In this document: positions 1 to 8,177 of the stretch, in pieces
Layout of the letters: the number at the start of each line of letters is the position of its first letter
Numbering within the stretch: the first letter of the stretch is position 1
From: Planctomycetota bacterium
GTDB taxonomy: Bacteria; Planctomycetota; Planctomycetia; Pirellulales; Pirellulaceae
NCBI GenBank assembly: GCA_014381825.1
Contig: JACNKX010000083.1
Coordinates: forward strand, 19,081 to 83,080
DNA: 64,000 nt
Reading direction: 5' to 3'
Program-made: the position numbers and the translations under genes
Notes under the pieces: generated by a model
The model's database searches: none
What the model was told of the DNA's origin: nothing
The model's input: the letters and a program-made list of their open reading frames with translations, nothing else

Positions 1-131
1 CATCGGTGATATAGCCATAGCCGGGCATGGTATCAGGGAGCCGAGTAGAAAGGGAGTGGGGCGGCGAGGAGATGGCAAGAATTAGATCTCGCGAAGGACC
101 ACGATTTTCATTCCTTCATCATCGCTCGAAA

Positions 132-350
132 TTACTTCCACGACATGACTTCAATGTCCAGATCGCGAAACAAAGCAGCGACATCAGAATCGACCAGACT
201 GGGGACTCTCTCTCGCGGAGCGACCGGTCCCCAACGGTAGTATTTCCACTCGGCATTCAGTGCAAGGTGAACGCCATATACATGAGAAAGATCGTACGCA
301 TTACGAAGACTCTCGGAAAAACTGAAATCGCATTGATCGGGAACATCACT
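132..350 (-). pseudogene. 3' remnant of an unrecognised gene
   Basis: On the minus strand an open frame of about 73 codons runs from just after an in-frame TGA (353-351) to a TAA at 134-132, without a usable start. The translation looks protein-like: it contains '[19 protein letters not shown]' and ends '..[13 protein letters not shown]'. A palindrome at 357-382 lies directly at its 5' end, which suggests that the rest of the gene was lost or moved. I do not recognise the family. The opposite-strand frame over the same bases has a low-complexity, basic translation and looks like a shadow. The first 130 bases of the window hold nothing I can support. Confidence 0.35.
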
Positions 351-356
351 TCAGCT

Positions 357-382
357 GCCTACTCGGGATCGGCCGAGTAGGC
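357..382. repeat. Perfect 10-bp inverted repeat (intergenic palindrome)
   Basis: GCCTACTCGG at 357-366 and CCGAGTAGGC at 373-382 form a perfect 10-bp stem with a 6-base loop. There is no T-run on either side, so it is not a clear intrinsic terminator. It resembles the other GTAG/CTAC-rich palindromes at 8083-8153 and 61358-61411 and may belong to a dispersed REP-like set. Confidence 0.6.
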
Positions 383-475
383 GGACCTGGTCACGCCAGC
401 TTGAGTGAGACGGGGGACAAACAGCAATCGTGGCGACGAAACTCTTGATCATGCGAAGATATCCGCAGCTTGCGA

Positions 476-2260
476 TCATTGAAGGATGGGAGTCAGGTAG
501 TATCCGTTGATGGGCTCTCCGGTATCAGAGGCCCAGGCCCCATCGGGAGCTAACTCGCCACTTGCCTCCAGCGAGAATGAAATGTCGACTTTGGTGCCAA
601 GCTGGAGCACAGGCTTGCCGTGTTCATCGAGGAGGAAACCCTTGAATGGGAATTTGGCTTCGATCTGATGTCCATCAGAAGACACGACCGCATTGGCGAT
701 CCCGCGCACAACTGGGCCTTTGTCACGAACGAACGTAATCGTGTCGTCGGCGTGATAGACCCACTGTGTGTAGTGATCGTAAGTGCCGGGGAGGACTCGC
801 ATGAAACCCGCCGGGTAGGGTCCGTCGTGCCCCGCGCGGTACTTTTCTAGCGACTGATCGAGAAACGCTTGGGCCAACTCTTTCTGATCGAGCGCTCCGT
901 GATTGAGATAGCAAGCGGTGTTGAGTTCGCCGTCGTAAAACTCCACTTCCGCGTTCACATCATAGCCGCGTGTTGTCGGATAGTACCCACCTTCGCCGAT
1001 CCAATAGCCCGTCTTGTCGTCGTTATCAACATCGATTGTGACAATCACATAGTAGCGTCCTGCCTGTCCGTCGGCGGATCGCTGCGTATTCGCGATCACA
1101 CCCTTCGATCGCAAGTAGACATAAAGATTGTCGGCATCGTGCGCGACTTTGTACTCGAGCAGATCGACATCGGGATGGTTAACGAGCCGAGGCGTATCGT
1201 CGCGTTCGATGTGATCCGTGTCGTGTGTATCCCCCACGGGATCAGTGTATGATGCGACCGATCGCCAATCTTTCATGTTGCCGTCGATAGTGATCTTGTT
1301 AACGGCGTCGTTAACTGTCGTCACTCCAAGCTGTTCGTCGAACCAGTTTGCAAGAGTCTCGACCTCTTCGTGAATCGTCGGCCAGGGGTGGCCGCCTCGC
1401 AACTTGACAATCAATTGGGCCGAGACATCTTTCTCTTGCAACGCAGCTAACATCGTTCGCGACTGCTGAATCGGAACGAGAGCGTCGGCCGTACCGTGAA
1501 ACAACAGAAACGGCGGCGTATTCTCGGTCACGAGACGCGCGGGTGAAATCGCGACGATACGATCTCGAATTTGGTCATCACTCAGACCTTCGAATCCGTC
1601 TCGAAAGGCCAATCGCTTTAGTATCGCCCCGAAGCCCGGATCGTTTTTGGGGTCAATCTCACGACCTCCATAGTTCAAGAAGTCCGTTGGGGGGAAGAAG
1701 ACACCTGCGGCCATCACCGACGCGCTGTCTTGGGAAGATTCCGGCGTCGAGCGTCCATTCGCAACGGCTACGAGCGAGGCAAGATGTCCACCGGCAGATG
1801 CGCCGACAAGGCCCAACTGGTTAGGGGCGATCTTGTAATCGCTAGCGTGTTGCTTGACCCATTGAATTCCCTGTTCAACATTCGAAACCATTTCGGACAC
1901 TGTGAATTTAGTGACTGATCCCGGCCTGATCGCGAACACAGTGTAACCGTGATCGCAAAAGATGTTAAAAATATCGGCCCGCTGGTGATCTCGAAGCTTG
2001 CCACGATCCGAATACCACGCGCCGCTAATGACGTCGACAATCGCGTGCCCATTACGTTTACCCGTCGGCGTGAAAATGTCCATCAACAGGCCCACTCCAT
2101 GAACCTCGTTGTAGACCACGTTTGTCTGTTGTCGATGCACACCTTCTGTCTCGATGGCCTGGCTCGTCCTGATTGAGAAAATCGTCGCGAATAGAATCGC
2201 TAGACAACTCGCCGCCACTGCTTGCCGAATAGCCTTGCCGCTGCGATCAACGAAGCACAT
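476..2260 (-). CDS. Secreted alpha/beta-hydrolase (esterase/lipase) with CBM9-like C-terminal domain
   Basis: This is a predicted exported esterase of the BD-FAE/HSL type. I start it at the ATG at 2260 because AAGGAG (2267-2272 on the complement) sits six bases upstream; a further upstream in-frame ATG lacks such a site. An N-terminal hydrophobic stretch ending near 'TSQA' is a likely signal peptide. The hydrolase fold shows the nucleophile elbow 'GASAGGHLA', an Asp in 'HGTADALVP' and a His in 'GGHPWP'. From about residue 315 a second domain begins with 'ITIDGNMKDW' and contains 'DNLYVYLRSKG', typical of CBM9/DOMON-like sugar-binding folds. It is the last gene of a minus-strand run with the ceramidase-like and PqaA-like genes, so a secreted degradative role is likely. 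The substrate is unknown. Confidence 0.8.
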   Translation of the reverse strand: MCFVDRSGKAIRQAVAASCLAILFATIFSIRTSQAIETEGVHRQQTNVVYNEVHGVGLLMDIFTPTGKRNGHAIVDVISGAWYSDRGKLRDHQRADIFNIFCDHGYTVFAIRPGSVTKFTVSEMVSNVEQGIQWVKQHASDYKIAPNQLGLVGASAGGHLASLVAVANGRSTPESSQDSASVMAAGVFFPPTDFLNYGGREIDPKNDPGFGAILKRLAFRDGFEGLSDDQIRDRIVAISPARLVTENTPPFLLFHGTADALVPIQQSRTMLAALQEKDVSAQLIVKLRGGHPWPTIHEEVETLANWFDEQLGVTTVNDAVNKITIDGNMKDWRSVASYTDPVGDTHDTDHIERDDTPRLVNHPDVDLLEYKVAHDADNLYVYLRSKGVIANTQRSADGQAGRYYVIVTIDVDNDDKTGYWIGEGGYYPTTRGYDVNAEVEFYDGELNTACYLNHGALDQKELAQAFLDQSLEKYRAGHDGPYPAGFMRVLPGTYDHYTQWVYHADDTITFVRDKGPVVRGIANAVVSSDGHQIEAKFPFKGFLLDEHGKPVLQLGTKVDISFSLEASGELAPDGAWASDTGEPINGYYLTPILQ

Positions 2261-2270
2261 TCGCTTCTCC

Positions 2271-3218
2271 TTATTGTTGCCGATCAGGTTGTGGACTTTC
2301 AGCGACAAGGCTCAATGCCTGTTCGATATAAATCTCACCGGTCATCTCGCCCAACGATGTTCGCGAAACATAATCGTAACGGGGAAAGCTGTTGTAATCG
2401 ACTTTCGTGAGGATGTAGCCAAACGCATCATTGGTTAGCCCAAACAGCAGATTGTGTTCCCCTCGCATCTTGCGCTTCAGATAGAATCCGATGTTCGGCA
2501 ATGCCTCGCCTGGGATCGTCAGGATCTGGGCGTTCCCGAGATTGACGAGATTGACACGTGTGGTAACGCTGCGGTCGTGGTTGTGTGAATAACGCAACGG
2601 CGAATGCAAGACAACGTCCCACAATGCGTCCGACTCAACGGGGAAACGCACATCCACGGCTCGACAAAACAACCTTGGATCATGCTGCACCAGCTCGTGA
2701 CTGACAAGTCGCAATGCTTCGTCGGCCATCAGGCGTCCGATCCGCAAGCACTCGTCCCACGTTCGATTGTCGTGCCAGTATCCGCGCATCGCGTCTTTCG
2801 GGCGATCGAGGTCACGATTGTCCGCCGTGATCACGCCGCCTTGGGCCCCGTTCATGAAGAGCGCCATCCCGCCAACTTTTTCTTGGACACGATCACACAT
2901 TGGGCCGACGAGATCCGGGCTAAGAATACCCGCGTCGGCACCCAACACTTCGGGGTGAGTCGCGTAATTGACGAGTGTTGCAATTGGTTTGCCGGTGGGC
3001 GTCACGGCTTGGATCACGCTCATTCGTCGATCGTAGAGATCAGGAGCATAATAGTTATAGGCAATTCTGCCCCGAGCATCTCCAGTCGCAATGCGAATTG
3101 CCGCAAGATGTGAGTTGTCGATGGCAGCGTTAACGGCCTCGGCAGCCTTCGTGCAGACCGAATCGATGTAGGCGAGATCGCCCGTGGATTCGTTAGGTCG
3201 GCACAACGTTGCGGGCAT
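2271..3218 (-). CDS. N-terminally truncated neutral/alkaline ceramidase-like protein
   Basis: The product resembles the middle and C-terminal part of the neutral/alkaline non-lysosomal ceramidase N-terminal domain family: 'LVNYATHPEVLG', 'LSPDLVGPM', 'LFMNGAQGGVIT' and 'TIPGEALPNIG'. In this family about 130 residues normally precede this point, including a signal peptide and the zinc-binding 'HTH' region; here they are missing. The serine of the usual active-site loop is replaced (NGAQGG). The ATG at 3218 follows the TAA of the upstream PqaA-like gene with no gap and in the same reading frame, so only a stop codon separates the two. Expression would depend on coupling. It is probably a decaying or recombined gene. 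Confidence 0.65.
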   Translation of the reverse strand: MPATLCRPNESTGDLAYIDSVCTKAAEAVNAAIDNSHLAAIRIATGDARGRIAYNYYAPDLYDRRMSVIQAVTPTGKPIATLVNYATHPEVLGADAGILSPDLVGPMCDRVQEKVGGMALFMNGAQGGVITADNRDLDRPKDAMRGYWHDNRTWDECLRIGRLMADEALRLVSHELVQHDPRLFCRAVDVRFPVESDALWDVVLHSPLRYSHNHDRSVTTRVNLVNLGNAQILTIPGEALPNIGFYLKRKMRGEHNLLFGLTNDAFGYILTKVDYNSFPRYDYVSRTSLGEMTGEIYIEQALSLVAESPQPDRQQ

Positions 3219-4544
3219 TTACTCACAACGAATGACGGTGCATAACGAGTACGGAATCCCTCCGGCTTCAAACCGCAATTCACAGTAAAACGCAACGTGT
3301 CCATCTTGCGGCTTCGTTAGCGAACCGACATAGGTCTTGGAACTTGCGTCCAGACTTTGCGAGTTCCACGTTGAGTCACGAAAGTCTCGCGTGTCCGAGT
3401 GCGCTACCCACAGATTCGCAACCTGCGGCTTCGCCGTTGAGGTAACCGTCAACGAGAAATCGTCACCCGAATTCGCATGCTCCCAATTCAAGGTCGGCAA
3501 TGGAGTCCTCGTTGCCGCATGCTGAAAGAACGCTGCGATCGTCGACAGCGTCAGTTCATGACCACCGTCCAGTCCGTGCCCCGCGTTAGGAATCTGCAAC
3601 ACATTCTTCGATCCCACCAAGTCATCCCAATACAGGCTCATCGCATCCGCAACCCAATACCGATCGTTCGTTCCATTGACCAATAGCTTGGGCAAATCCA
3701 ATTGCTTGCGATAGGTGTACGGATCCATCATCCGCCGCAAGTGCGTGTCGCGAGGAGACTCGTCACCCTCTTTTATCAGGCCTTTGCTCGTATAGTCGAT
3801 AATCTGCTCGCTGTACTTGCCCCACGCATCAAGCTGATGCCTCATCTGCGGACGGAAGTTGAGGACGTCGATTACCATTGGTGCCGTGGCGATAACGCGT
3901 TTGTCAGCCACTGCGGTTAACCAGCTAGTCCAGCCTCGCTTCGACGCCCCTGTGATGACGAAACCCTCGACCGGTGTCTTCCACTCCGCTTCGGCTAACT
4001 CTTCAACGGCGTCCATCGCCTTGACCGCGCTCTTTACCATCGGGAACAAGAGCGGCCAATTCTCATCGCCAGTTTCGAGATACTTTAGCCACGTATCGGT
4101 AATCAAGTCATCTTCCTTGCGCCCTTCAAACAGCGGTTGATTTGGCACTTGATGAATCGTTGCCACTCGCGCACCGCATAGTTGTGCCAATGCGATCGCG
4201 CGTTGCAAATCCCGCAGGCCAGGACGATTCCCGTTGCTACCACCGGTAACGAATAACAGCACATGATTGGGATGCCGCAATTGTTTCGGCTCACAAACGA
4301 TCAAAGCGTGTTTCCAGACGATGCCCTGCCACTGCTGCGAGGTCAGGTCCAAGTCGTAGATCGTTCCTTGCTCGAGTTCTTGTCGACCATTTAGCTTCCA
4401 TTTGAATACCTTATCTTCGCGCTGCACATAGTTGAATAACGCCTTAGGCACAGCGAGTTCAGGTTCTTCTGAAAACACAAGTGCATTGGAGAATCCGCAG
4501 AAGTAGGCACCAGCGCAAAGCAAACCGAGTGTTCGTAGAATCAT
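3219..4544 (-). CDS. PhoPQ-activated pathogenicity-related (PqaA-type) secreted protein
   Basis: The 441-residue protein matches the PhoPQ-activated pathogenicity-related family (PF10142), alpha/beta-hydrolase-like proteins of unknown substrate that are common in planctomycetes. It has an N-terminal signal peptide, 'YVQREDKVFKW' at the start of the mature domain, 'LLFVTGGSNGN', and a serine elbow 'TGASKRGWTSWL'. Later it shows 'VNGTNDRYWVADA' and 'NAGHGLDGG', which would carry the acid and His of a catalytic triad. The start has a GAGGAAG ribosome-binding site. It is the first gene of the hydrolase run going toward position 476, and its stop codon abuts the next start. The link to PhoPQ is only historical, from Salmonella; no PhoPQ-type system is visible here. 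Confidence 0.8.
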   Translation of the reverse strand: MILRTLGLLCAGAYFCGFSNALVFSEEPELAVPKALFNYVQREDKVFKWKLNGRQELEQGTIYDLDLTSQQWQGIVWKHALIVCEPKQLRHPNHVLLFVTGGSNGNRPGLRDLQRAIALAQLCGARVATIHQVPNQPLFEGRKEDDLITDTWLKYLETGDENWPLLFPMVKSAVKAMDAVEELAEAEWKTPVEGFVITGASKRGWTSWLTAVADKRVIATAPMVIDVLNFRPQMRHQLDAWGKYSEQIIDYTSKGLIKEGDESPRDTHLRRMMDPYTYRKQLDLPKLLVNGTNDRYWVADAMSLYWDDLVGSKNVLQIPNAGHGLDGGHELTLSTIAAFFQHAATRTPLPTLNWEHANSGDDFSLTVTSTAKPQVANLWVAHSDTRDFRDSTWNSQSLDASSKTYVGSLTKPQDGHVAFYCELRFEAGGIPYSLCTVIRCE

Positions 4545-4705
4545 TGCGTCTTCCTCGCGAAATGTTAGCCAAACGCCAGCATCGTATCAGGTCGAGGACC
4601 AGTGAGCGAACTGGAGGGAGTTTGAAGACACGCTGCTGCAATCGCTTCAGTGCCGATATATAATCCGCGCTCCAACTTAGACAGATTTGCCTTAAAGGAA
4701 CTCTG

Positions 4706-5344
4706 ATGACTGAACCTAGGAGCGAGCCGACTGACGCAGGGAAGCCAGTCGCAGAGCAAACTGATTCCACCGCCGTTCAAACAAGTCCGCTCGACCAGAC
4801 GCCCGCGCAGATTGAGGACACGGAGAACTACATCGAAGCGTATCATGCCGTTGCGGAATGGATCCGGTTCGCTGATGCCAAAGCCGGTGTTGTGCTTACT
4901 GTTGGCGGAGCGTTGGCGGGCCTGCTGATTCCCAGTATCGCGCCGATCCTCCGCGAAGATCCAGGGAATCATCTCGTCGAGATGTGGCAGCCCACGGTGT
5001 TAACACTCTTCGCTCTGTTCATTTTGTTCCTCTTGTTGTCGGGCGTTGTCGCGTTCCTTTGTATCACGCCGTTTCGACATCGCGGGCGACATCCGGCGCT
5101 TGACGATTGCAAACATTTCCACCCTGCCGCGATCGCACATGCGTACGGGATCAATGAAGTGCAGAGGTTCATTCAAGATTGCGACGACGGTGGCACGAGC
5201 GGCTTTCGTGAAGAAGTTGTTGCCGCCTTGCTGTTCGATTCGCATATATCCAACGTCAAGTACCGGCGCGTCACTCGATCAATTCAGTTATTCGCAGTAA
5301 GTGCCTTCTTCGCGTTTCTGTACTTATTGGCGATTCAGTTGTAA
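4706..5344 (+). CDS. DUF5706 / PycTM-like membrane protein (orphan)
   Basis: The 212-residue protein has an acidic, proline-rich N-terminus and then 'WIRFADAKAGVVLTVGGAL', which resembles the 'ADxKA' first transmembrane helix of DUF5706. A second hydrophobic segment lies near residues 94-118. The C-terminus has 'ISNVKYRRVTRSIQLFAVSA' leading into a third segment, also typical of the family. DUF5706 proteins include PycTM, the membrane effectors of Pycsar anti-phage systems, which disrupt the membrane after sensing a cyclic pyrimidine nucleotide. No nucleotide cyclase lies next to it, so a defence role is not shown. AAGGAA precedes the start. It is convergent with the gene at 5366-6319. It could equally be a housekeeping membrane protein sharing this fold. 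Confidence 0.6.
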   Translation: MTEPRSEPTDAGKPVAEQTDSTAVQTSPLDQTPAQIEDTENYIEAYHAVAEWIRFADAKAGVVLTVGGALAGLLIPSIAPILREDPGNHLVEMWQPTVLTLFALFILFLLLSGVVAFLCITPFRHRGRHPALDDCKHFHPAAIAHAYGINEVQRFIQDCDDGGTSGFREEVVAALLFDSHISNVKYRRVTRSIQLFAVSAFFAFLYLLAIQL

Positions 5345-5365
5345 CGGCGAGATGAGACGCAGCAC

Positions 5366-6319
5366 TTAGGCCAGTCGGCGGGAACCCGGCAGTTCGTTCG
5401 TAAACCCTGGAACGTAAGCGTTGTAGCATGGTCGGATGCTAACACGACGTCCAAACCTATCAGCCGCCAACAGCTCAGAAACTATTTTGGGGCCGATTCT
5501 GAAGGCTGTCACGAATCGAGTCCCGCCCTGTTTCGGATCACTCACTGAGTAGAGGAGCAGCGAGGAGGAACTGCGCTGCGTTCTCGTCCTCGGTAGAAAT
5601 TTGACCAGATCTGTGAACAATGACACGCGACGTTTACCGCCAGTCGACGCGGTACTAGTCGACATGGAACTAGTCGACATGGAACTAGTCGACATGGAAC
5701 TAGTCGACACAGTGCAATTCTCGACGATTCTTGCGATATGAAGGGATTCGTAGGCGTAGGTCCGTAGGCATGGCGCCACTTCAGAAGCGGCCGAGTTCAG
5801 TTGTCGAAGTCGCGATTCTGAATCGCGAAAAACAAGGCGGCCCAAGAAATAGGTAAGGTTCTGAAGTAGCGTGCCGGCGTTGGGCTCGGCTCCCAGCGTA
5901 TGTCTCGGTAGTTTGAAGCCATTCTCGATTGTGGCTTTCATCCAACGATCACGCTTGAGACCGTAGGGCGTTTCTAGCGTACTGAGGAGGTAGCCGTACG
6001 TATGCATGAGTCCAGCGTGGTAAGCACGACCAAAGCGAATTTGTCTTTTGCATAGCGAACCGATCGCGGTGAGAATCTTCGGATCCACGATGGTCGCTCG
6101 TACGTTTTCATCAAAGTTCAGGCTGAGGCCCCAGTAGTCAAGCAACGAGGAGTCTGCATCTTCCTCGATTTGTTCTGACAGGAATGGGGCCTGGGCTCGA
6201 AACGCATCTTTGGTGATGCGTTTTGAGGCCGCGTTCGCGACGATCTCGCGCGAAATGCAGTCCAGCTGTTCGGAGGTGACCACTACTGCAACCGTGAGTA
6301 AGACTGAGAGCTGATCCAC
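5366..6319 (-). CDS. Hypothetical protein with internal STSSM repeats
   Basis: I do not recognise this 317-residue protein. It begins with GTG and has no clear ribosome-binding site; the first 20 residues are moderately hydrophobic. The central part ('YGLKRDRWMKATIENGF', 'LLQNLTYFLGRLVF') and the C-terminal part ('GTRFVTAFRIGPKIV', 'RPCYNAYVPGF') look like conserved folded segments. Between them sits a Ser/Thr-rich linker made of a 5-residue repeat (STSSM), encoded by the 15-bp tandem repeat at 5654-5709. The repeat keeps the frame. The gene converges on the DUF5706-like gene with 21 bases between the two stops. No function is proposed. Confidence 0.6.
   Translation of the reverse strand: MDQLSVLLTVAVVVTSEQLDCISREIVANAASKRITKDAFRAQAPFLSEQIEEDADSSLLDYWGLSLNFDENVRATIVDPKILTAIGSLCKRQIRFGRAYHAGLMHTYGYLLSTLETPYGLKRDRWMKATIENGFKLPRHTLGAEPNAGTLLQNLTYFLGRLVFRDSESRLRQLNSAASEVAPCLRTYAYESLHIARIVENCTVSTSSMSTSSMSTSSMSTSTASTGGKRRVSLFTDLVKFLPRTRTQRSSSSLLLYSVSDPKQGGTRFVTAFRIGPKIVSELLAADRFGRRVSIRPCYNAYVPGFTNELPGSRRLA
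5654..5709. repeat. 15-bp tandem repeat inside a coding sequence
   Basis: Three exact copies of ACTAGTCGACATGGA (5654-5668, 5669-5683, 5684-5698) are followed by an 11-base partial copy to 5709. The unit length is a multiple of three, so copy-number change would lengthen or shorten the STSSM linker of the gene at 5366-6319 without a frameshift. Confidence 0.9.
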
Positions 6320-6441
6320 AATCTACACAGATTATTCACTGGCTACGGCCGCGGCTAGGCCGCTTGCCCAACGGTGCGTGCCAGTTGCGACCTATTCGGT
6401 TATGCTAGGCAACACAAATCAGTTACATGTTGGAGTCACTA

Positions 6442-7290
6442 ATGCCTTGCCAATTAACTCGCCGCCAAGCACTTGCGGTCGCTGCCACGGCAGGCGCCAC
6501 TTCGGCCTTCCCACCACGACAGGCCTGTGCCGGTCAATTCACGGGAAAAATCAAAAAGGCCGTCAAGTACCACATGGTGACCGACGACCTGTCGATTCGT
6601 GATAAGTTCAAAATACTGAAGGATCTAGGCTTTGATGGCGTCGAACCGCGGACTCGGGATAAGTTTGATCGCGCGGAGATGCTGAAGGCCAGTGAAGCGG
6701 TTGGCCTGCCGATTCATGGTGTCATCAACAGCTCGGCTCCAGATATCAAATCGGCGATTGAACTGGCTAAGTACTTTGGCGGTACGTCCGTCTTGGTCGT
6801 CGTCCCGACCGATGCGAAGGGCTCATACCTGGCGAATTACAAAGTACGGCAAGACATCATCCGTCGAGCGATCCCCGACGCCGAGAAACATGGCATCAAG
6901 ATATTGATCGAGAACGTCTGGGCGTCGTTCCTAAACGAGCCGTTGAGCATGGCTCGGTTTGTTGACGAGTTGGACAGCCCAATGGTTGGTGTTTACTTCG
7001 ACATTGGCAACAACATCCGCTGGGGCTATGCCGGGCATTGGATCGAAGTACTTGGGAAGCGAATTGGGAAGCTCGACGTCAAAGAATACGACCGCAAGCT
7101 GCAAAACAATGAGGGATTGCGGGCCGGCTTCAACACGGAAATCGGCGAAGGAAGCGTAGATTGGAAGCGGGTTCGTGAAGAGTTGAAGAAGATCGACTAT
7201 TCGGGCTGGGCAACCGCGGAAGTCAAAGGCGGCGGACGCGAGAGACTAGCGGATATCGCCTCGCGCATGAATAATGTGTTGGATCTTTAA
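6442..7290 (+). CDS. Tat-exported sugar isomerase/epimerase-like TIM-barrel protein
   Basis: The protein belongs to the xylose isomerase-like TIM-barrel superfamily that includes hydroxypyruvate isomerase and sugar-phosphate isomerases/epimerases. I chose the ATG at 6442 because GGAG lies seven to eight bases upstream; an in-frame ATG at 6427 has no such site. The N-terminus carries a twin-arginine signal ('TRRQALAVAATAGATSA'), so it probably folds before export. Barrel strands carry candidate metal ligands: 'ILIENVW', 'GVYFDIGN', 'KLDVKEYD' and 'ATAEVKGG'. A cupin-like gene with a similar Tat signal follows after 26 bases, which suggests co-transcription. The substrate cannot be read from the sequence. 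Confidence 0.75.
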   Translation: MPCQLTRRQALAVAATAGATSAFPPRQACAGQFTGKIKKAVKYHMVTDDLSIRDKFKILKDLGFDGVEPRTRDKFDRAEMLKASEAVGLPIHGVINSSAPDIKSAIELAKYFGGTSVLVVVPTDAKGSYLANYKVRQDIIRRAIPDAEKHGIKILIENVWASFLNEPLSMARFVDELDSPMVGVYFDIGNNIRWGYAGHWIEVLGKRIGKLDVKEYDRKLQNNEGLRAGFNTEIGEGSVDWKRVREELKKIDYSGWATAEVKGGGRERLADIASRMNNVLDL

Positions 7291-7316
7291 ACATCAAGAC
7301 AGAGGAGATCGTCACG

Positions 7317-8066
7317 ATGACCGATATCACACGTCGTTCTTTTAACAGCGGAGCGGTTGGCTCGCTACTCACGCTTTCCTTGCTGGAAACGCTCTTCGAT
7401 ACCGATGCGTTCGCCGCTGAAGTGAAGCCGATTACAGCCAAGTGGCTCGGTGATTTGCACCAGATCGGGTTGGATGTAAAGGGAGAGAAGCTGACGCAAG
7501 TTGCCTGGCAACAAAAAGTTGAAGAGCTGTACAAGCAAGTGGATTTGCCTGAACTATTGAAGTTCATTGACTTCGAGAAGCTGACGGCGAATCTGAAGTT
7601 CCGTGATCGCGGCGAGCGAAGCCTTCGGCCAAAGTTCCCTGAAGTCGAAGGACTCCCCACCAGCTTGGTCTTCGGACATCAAGTTTTCGCCCTCCAAAAA
7701 GGACGATCTGTCGTCCCGCATGGCCATGATAATATGGCGACCGCATTCTTGGTCTTGCAAGGCGATTTTCACGGTCGACACTACGACCGCTTGGAAGATG
7801 AGAAGGATCATATCATCGTCAAGCCAACGATCGACGGCGAGTTCAGCGTCGGCGAGTGTTCGTCCATCTCGGATCACAAGGACAACGTACATTGGTTTAA
7901 GGCGACGAGCGATCTGGGATTCATCTTCAACATTCATGTGCTGAACGTTGTTGCCGGGAAACCCAGCGGTCGCGTCTATATGGATCCGAACGGTGAAGCG
8001 ATCTCCGGCGGACGGATTCGAGCGAGAAGGATTAAGTCGGCGGAGGCGTATAAGCTGTACGGCTAG
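7317..8066 (+). CDS. Tat-exported cupin-like protein of unknown function
   Basis: The N-terminus 'DITRRSFNSGAVGSL' is a twin-arginine signal. The mature part has 'VVPHGHDNMATAFLVLQG', the HxH and glycine pattern of a cupin first motif, and 'DHKDNVHWFKA', which could hold a further His ligand. A strong GAGGAG precedes the start. It follows the TIM-barrel gene closely and probably shares its transcript. A metal-dependent role on the same extracytoplasmic substrate is plausible but not shown. A long inverted repeat follows the gene. Confidence 0.65.
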   Translation: MTDITRRSFNSGAVGSLLTLSLLETLFDTDAFAAEVKPITAKWLGDLHQIGLDVKGEKLTQVAWQQKVEELYKQVDLPELLKFIDFEKLTANLKFRDRGERSLRPKFPEVEGLPTSLVFGHQVFALQKGRSVVPHGHDNMATAFLVLQGDFHGRHYDRLEDEKDHIIVKPTIDGEFSVGECSSISDHKDNVHWFKATSDLGFIFNIHVLNVVAGKPSGRVYMDPNGEAISGGRIRARRIKSAEAYKLYG

Positions 8067-8082
8067 TTCGTGGAGCGTAGAA

Positions 8083-8153
8083 GTAGGGTGTGGCGTTAGC
8101 CGCACCAGATCAGAGACGGCTGCAGTGATGGTGCGGCTAATGCCACGCCCTAC
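8083..8153. repeat. Long imperfect inverted repeat (25-bp arms)
   Basis: The arm at 8083-8107 (starting GTAGGGTGTGGC) and the arm at 8129-8153 (ending GCCACGCCCTAC) pair at 23 of 25 positions around a 21-base loop. It sits between two genes of the same direction. No T-run follows, so it could be an RNA-stabilising hairpin, a weak terminator or a REP/MITE-like mobile palindrome. Its outer GTAG...CTAC ends are shared with the element at 61358-61411. Confidence 0.8.
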
Positions 8154-8177
8154 GAACGACTGATCAAGGAAGAGCCG

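Noticed and set aside
27..380. 117-codon plus-strand frame at the left edge
   Set aside because: The translation is basic and irregular, and the opposite strand gives a more protein-like reading at 132-350.
5654..5709. Vector or polylinker contamination, because the repeat contains overlapping SpeI and SalI recognition sites
   Set aside because: The repeat is in frame inside a gene whose flanks read as normal protein, and the unit is repeated exactly in tandem, which a polylinker is not.
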